From positions 1 through 9,262 of the forward strand of contig CAMRBT010000054.1 in NCBI GenBank assembly GCA_947040475.1: a stretch of DNA of 9,262 nt, written 5' to 3'. The notes below the pieces were generated by a model. It had not been told where the DNA came from. It worked only from the letters and a program-made list of their open reading frames with translations, and did no database searches. This stretch comes from an uncultured Brevinema sp. Its GTDB lineage: Bacteria; Spirochaetota; Brevinematia; Brevinematales; Brevinemataceae. This document shows, one piece after another, positions 7,601 to 9,262 of the stretch; position 1 is the first letter of the stretch, and each line of letters opens with the position of its first letter. Made by a program: the position numbers and the translations under genes.

Positions 7601-9262
7601 AAACGAAGAATTAATCATGCCAGAATCTATCAGCGAGGAAATGTTGAATATAGGTCAAGATCAAAAAGAGATGATCCTTAATAATGAAGAAAAAACTCTA
7701 TCTATGGATGTTAATGAAATTTATGAAATAGAACAAAATGCTATAGATCAAGATATTGTGGATTTGGATACTCCTGAATCTTTATTGATGCCTTCAATAA
7801 CAACAGATACCCATTTAATTAAAACTATAGACTACCCTATAGTTACACAAGAACCACCTAAAGAGGCAATTTTCCCTAAGATAGAAGATCTTGAACCTAA
7901 TACAGATGTGATTTCTAAAGCCGAAGAAGATGAAGAAGTAGAAACCACTATGAAAATGATAGAAGACACCTACGAAAGTTTTAACATCAATATGCAAGTG
8001 GTAGATTTTAATAGAGGTCCTACGATTACTCGTTTTGAGCTTGAGCCACCATCAGGATTAAAATTAAGAACTATTTTGAATTTACAAGATGATTTGGCAT
8101 TGCAAGCAGGAACATCTAATCTTCGTATTATCAGCCCTGTTGAAGGACGCAGTCTTATTGGGATAGAAGTCCCTAACAAAGTTCGTCGTAATTTCTTATT
8201 GAGAGAACAAATTGAAAGCAATCTTTTTGAAGAATCTGAAGCAGAATTACCATTGATTTTGGGAATAGATGTAGGCGGAAAAGAAATTGTCAGTGATTTG
8301 GCGACAACTCCTCACTTATTAATTGCTGGTACAACAGGTAGTGGTAAGAGTGTTTATGTTAATGCTTTAATCATGGGATTGTTATTCAAATTATCTGCTG
8401 AAGATCTTAAATTTATTATGATAGATCCAAAAATGGTAGAATTAGAATTATATGGTGGTATTCCTCATCTCTTAGCTCCTATTATTACCAAGCCTGAAGA
8501 AGCAATGGCAGCTTTAGAATGGACTGTCCAAGAAATGGATAGAAGATATAAAATGTTATCAGAATTAAGTGTTCGTAATATAAAAGAATATAAAAATTTG
8601 GGTAAGAATTCTCCTACAGGCGATCAAGGTTACGAAAAATTACCTTATATTGTTGTGATTGTTGATGAATTTGCAAATCTCATGCTCAGAGCTCCAAAAG
8701 ACACAGAAAAACATATTTCTCGTTTGGCATCTATGTCAAGAGCTGTGGGAATACATCTAGTATTAGCGACTCAAAGACCTTCTGTTGATGTAGTTACGGG
8801 GATCATTAAAGCTAACTTCCCAAGTAGAATCGCTTTTAGAGTAAGTTCAAAAATTGATTCAAGAACAATTATCGATAGAAATGGTGCTGAAACACTTCTG
8901 GGTAGAGGTGATATGCTCTTTATGTCTCCTAATTATATGGATCCTGTACGTATTCAATCTCCTTATGCTTCAAGTGAAGATGTTGCTAGAGCCGTAAACA
9001 CTATCAAAAAAAATGGACCACCAGACTATGCGATTGACTTTTCTGAAGTCTTAGCAAAGCAAGAAGAAAGCAGCTCTGATGGTTCTCGTACTGATGCGAT
9101 GAGTGATCCTTTATTTGAAGAAGTGCTTCGCTATGCAGTAGATAATGGGGAAATCTCAGCTTCTGGTATTCAGCGTCGTTTTAGAGTTGGGTACAATAGA
9201 GCTTCAAGACTTATAGAATCCATGAAAGATATGAAAATCATCTCTCCTCCACCAAGTGCAGG
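4629..9262 (+). CDS. ftsK: FtsK/SpoIIIE DNA translocase with giant acidic linker, partial (last residues off the right edge)
   Basis: One uninterrupted frame of 1544 codons runs from the ATG at 4629 to the right edge. FtsK is a septum-anchored hexameric ATPase that pumps chromosomal DNA during division and directs dimer resolution. Residues 5-155 hold the membrane domain: hydrophobic stretches near 5-27, 47-83, 90-112 and 117-153, with LGALGVQIASPFVFFYG and GGVFGALIGYI matching the family. Residues 159-1106 are a long acidic linker. The alpha domain starts near 1108 (GPTITRFELEPPSG; IGIEVPNKVRR). The motor has Walker A AGTTGSGKS (1233-1241), Walker B IVDEFANL (D1346, E1347; many homologues have DEFADL), LATQRPSVDVVTG, and DSRTIIDRNGAETLLGRGDM. 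The gamma winged helix spans 1493-1544 (DPLFEEVLRYA, QRRFRVGYNRASRLIESM), so only about ten residues should be missing. E. coli FtsK has 1329 residues, so this one is longer because of the linker. The upstream site is a weak GTAGGT, 7 bases from ATG, which suggests coupling to uppP. Confidence 0.95.
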   Translation, partial: MFKGILKVVISYALMLFSLLLMISLVRFSPNDLAFYTTALNSSYTNVLGALGVQIASPFVFFYGYSSWIWVLFSLLIGMHILVGITPQDLLIRFTLAHGIALLCSTLFSLFTSNFSFLTGGVFGALIGYIITNVIPSFIMIPIVLTLLIALLAKMWPYPFEQLARIINSLEKASQPVLVTEQYGEYRDDSPQENLDNSELRIPINERVEEMPQQYYATQNKDMHYGAVDTLTEDLEPSNFRYESQLPSFLQEIEESESSELTPPVFICKKPLGTEKEKEIVLREVEVDLLAPYLRGNSSFYDRIEENNFLKSRSLEALEPSTLIEDVQNITEGLDELDQSFESMSPTSEWVRESGVPLSSFIRNQPSGKRLSFSDGIVGEVNEVSETQIPSDENDNGFNTDFMTNTTANTSNKNRDADIDDEISVHDLINESAEMVFNAEPPVIPQHTSNFPPVSGFLTDTPIILNELDDDGEEVSNFSLEHFDISPSNTIDNGIIEISDSEKMLLSGIERTMKKQQESSDSLKERLQKKQQQLADAFYKTQDQEKPTVFSNEEPTPAISNFVLQDVEKEILALKKESNVLDTVSQNISDNSFLMAHNLSDSEPAFDPLGDPIKETSFISENNIDSEKLIQEFMIPNAENIDSLLNIDPVEEDSMDSIDFSKIREGFDIPNLVSLMQLNLGEIEFPDIKEWAKKDFVPGANSKWNVDFKDFDKEETILHFKNLEEQRNQPGNDINNIDDINNIYFNNFDKEESFLKYQDVAEQKDEPKNDINDISDIEFSDFSKDGTVLQFKDIITQKNEPKNEPKNEINNIEKLTEPAEVEDFAELTEVEELSLLSDEPLEEVAYSFTSELEKDPEFVISMNEDDSDPVNNLLKLNPMEEYSAYMPKPLEEIAFSFSSEDSDREPEFTIRNISEDKVSNNRITPEATSKIAELEKMSVQETIVPEEIFAQDSLESKNTELMNNDIALEEPMLVEESIIDDVLIEEEITPTNEELIMPESISEEMLNIGQDQKEMILNNEEKTLSMDVNEIYEIEQNAIDQDIVDLDTPESLLMPSITTDTHLIKTIDYPIVTQEPPKEAIFPKIEDLEPNTDVISKAEEDEEVETTMKMIEDTYESFNINMQVVDFNRGPTITRFELEPPSGLKLRTILNLQDDLALQAGTSNLRIISPVEGRSLIGIEVPNKVRRNFLLREQIESNLFEESEAELPLILGIDVGGKEIVSDLATTPHLLIAGTTGSGKSVYVNALIMGLLFKLSAEDLKFIMIDPKMVELELYGGIPHLLAPIITKPEEAMAALEWTVQEMDRRYKMLSELSVRNIKEYKNLGKNSPTGDQGYEKLPYIVVIVDEFANLMLRAPKDTEKHISRLASMSRAVGIHLVLATQRPSVDVVTGIIKANFPSRIAFRVSSKIDSRTIIDRNGAETLLGRGDMLFMSPNYMDPVRIQSPYASSEDVARAVNTIKKNGPPDYAIDFSEVLAKQEESSSDGSRTDAMSDPLFEEVLRYAVDNGEISASGIQRRFRVGYNRASRLIESMKDMKIISPPPSA
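5413..5420 (+). repeat. Homopolymeric C8 tract inside ftsK
   Basis: Eight consecutive C encode part of T262-P263-P264 (ACC CCC CCC), about 107 residues after the last membrane segment. The surrounding DNA is strongly AT-rich and proline is otherwise mostly encoded by CCT or CCA, so the run stands out. With nine C the frame would stop at a TAA after residue 268; with seven C it would stop at a TAG after residue 271. Either slip leaves a membrane-only protein. In the given sequence the frame is intact. Confidence 0.75.
6747..7064 (+). repeat. Three degenerate tandem repeats of 34-37 residues in the FtsK linker
   Basis: Unit 1 begins at 6747, unit 2 at 6858 and unit 3 at 6960, with spacings of 37 and 34 codons. 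Each unit has the pattern aromatic-x-x-F-(D/S)-K-(E/D)-(E/G), a short hydrophobic stretch (ILHFKNL, FLKYQDV, VLQFKDI), then EQ/TQ, a proline-rich joint (NQPGND, DEPKND, NEPKNE) and an asparagine-isoleucine-aspartate tail. Unit 3 contains a small NEPK duplication. The tails give the DNA a strongly AT-rich, near-periodic GATATTAA(C/T)AATATT texture. Confidence 0.75.
7146..7391 (+). repeat. Pair of 33-residue repeats in the FtsK linker
   Basis: The two copies lie at 7146-7244 and 7293-7391, each 99 bases, 147 bases apart. Both have PLEE(V/I)A(Y/F)SF(T/S)SE, then an acidic stretch, PEF(V/T)I, and an acidic end closing with NN. The match is in protein more than in DNA, which suggests an old duplication kept under selection for the short motif. 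It is a different family from the 34-37 residue repeats just upstream. Confidence 0.7.

Larger units (their letters stand above)
5103..7946 (+). other. FtsK linker, about 950 residues, acidic and low in predicted structure
   Basis: This part encodes residues 159-1106, between the membrane domain and the motor. It is rich in E, D, S, N and Q and has no recognised domain. In residues 815-921 I count 31 acidic against 6 basic residues. One segment differs: around 513-545 it is rich in K and Q (MKKQQESSDSLKERLQKK) and looks like a short coiled coil. The frame stays open throughout, and ORFs on the opposite strand here are serine-rich shadows of GAA/GAT codons. FtsK linkers are known to be variable and to contact other divisome proteins; a role here in spanning distance or binding partners is inference. 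Confidence 0.8.

Noticed and set aside
7163..7618. Minus-strand ORF of 151 residues, very rich in serine
   Set aside because: It is antisense to the acidic FtsK linker; GAA/GAT codons read backwards give TTC/ATC and TCT/TCA-type codons, so a serine-rich open frame arises by itself. No ribosome binding site or domain.
7950..9262. Internal ATG at 7950 as the start of a separate soluble FtsK motor
   Set aside because: The upstream frame is open without a break from 4629, and no good ribosome binding site precedes 7950, so one long protein is the simpler reading.

Overview
The window is AT-rich and almost entirely coding. It holds two divergent transcription units that meet in one 172-base intergenic region (3631-3802). 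No RNA gene, CRISPR array, insertion sequence or integrase was seen. The gene content is chromosomal housekeeping and cell-envelope material rather than a mobile element. The DUF2225 protein next to an exported TPR protein, the low GC, and the frequent GAGG-type ribosome binding sites at short spacing suggest a low-GC bacterium, possibly a spirochaete-like lineage. That assignment is an inference; nothing in the window fixes the taxon.

Left unit, minus strand, read from 3630 down to the left edge: a DUF2225 (COG1655-like) zinc-ribbon protein that starts at TTG, a 655-residue secreted or periplasmic TPR protein, and an ATP-grasp ligase cut by the left edge. The first two genes overlap by 4 bases (ATGA), and 9 bases separate the second and third. 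They are therefore almost certainly one operon. A good sigma70-type promoter (TTGAAA, 17 bases, TACAAT) lies upstream of it, with an A9/T9 run reaching into its spacer.

Right unit, plus strand: uppP (undecaprenyl-diphosphatase, which recycles the lipid carrier for peptidoglycan and other surface polymers), then, 16 bases later, a very large ftsK/spoIIIE DNA translocase gene that is open from 4629 to the right edge. The FtsK reading frame is easy to miss because it has no stop inside the window. It has the 4-TM membrane domain (residues about 5-155), a linker of about 950 mostly acidic residues, the alpha-beta motor (about 1108-1480) with intact Walker A and B motifs, and the C-terminal gamma winged helix (1493-1544). 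Only the last few residues should be missing. Together the unit couples envelope precursor supply with chromosome segregation at the septum.

The most unusual content is inside ftsK. The linker is very long and contains two families of internal repeats. Just after the membrane domain there is a run of eight C, striking in such AT-rich DNA, where a one-base slip in either direction would stop translation within about ten codons.
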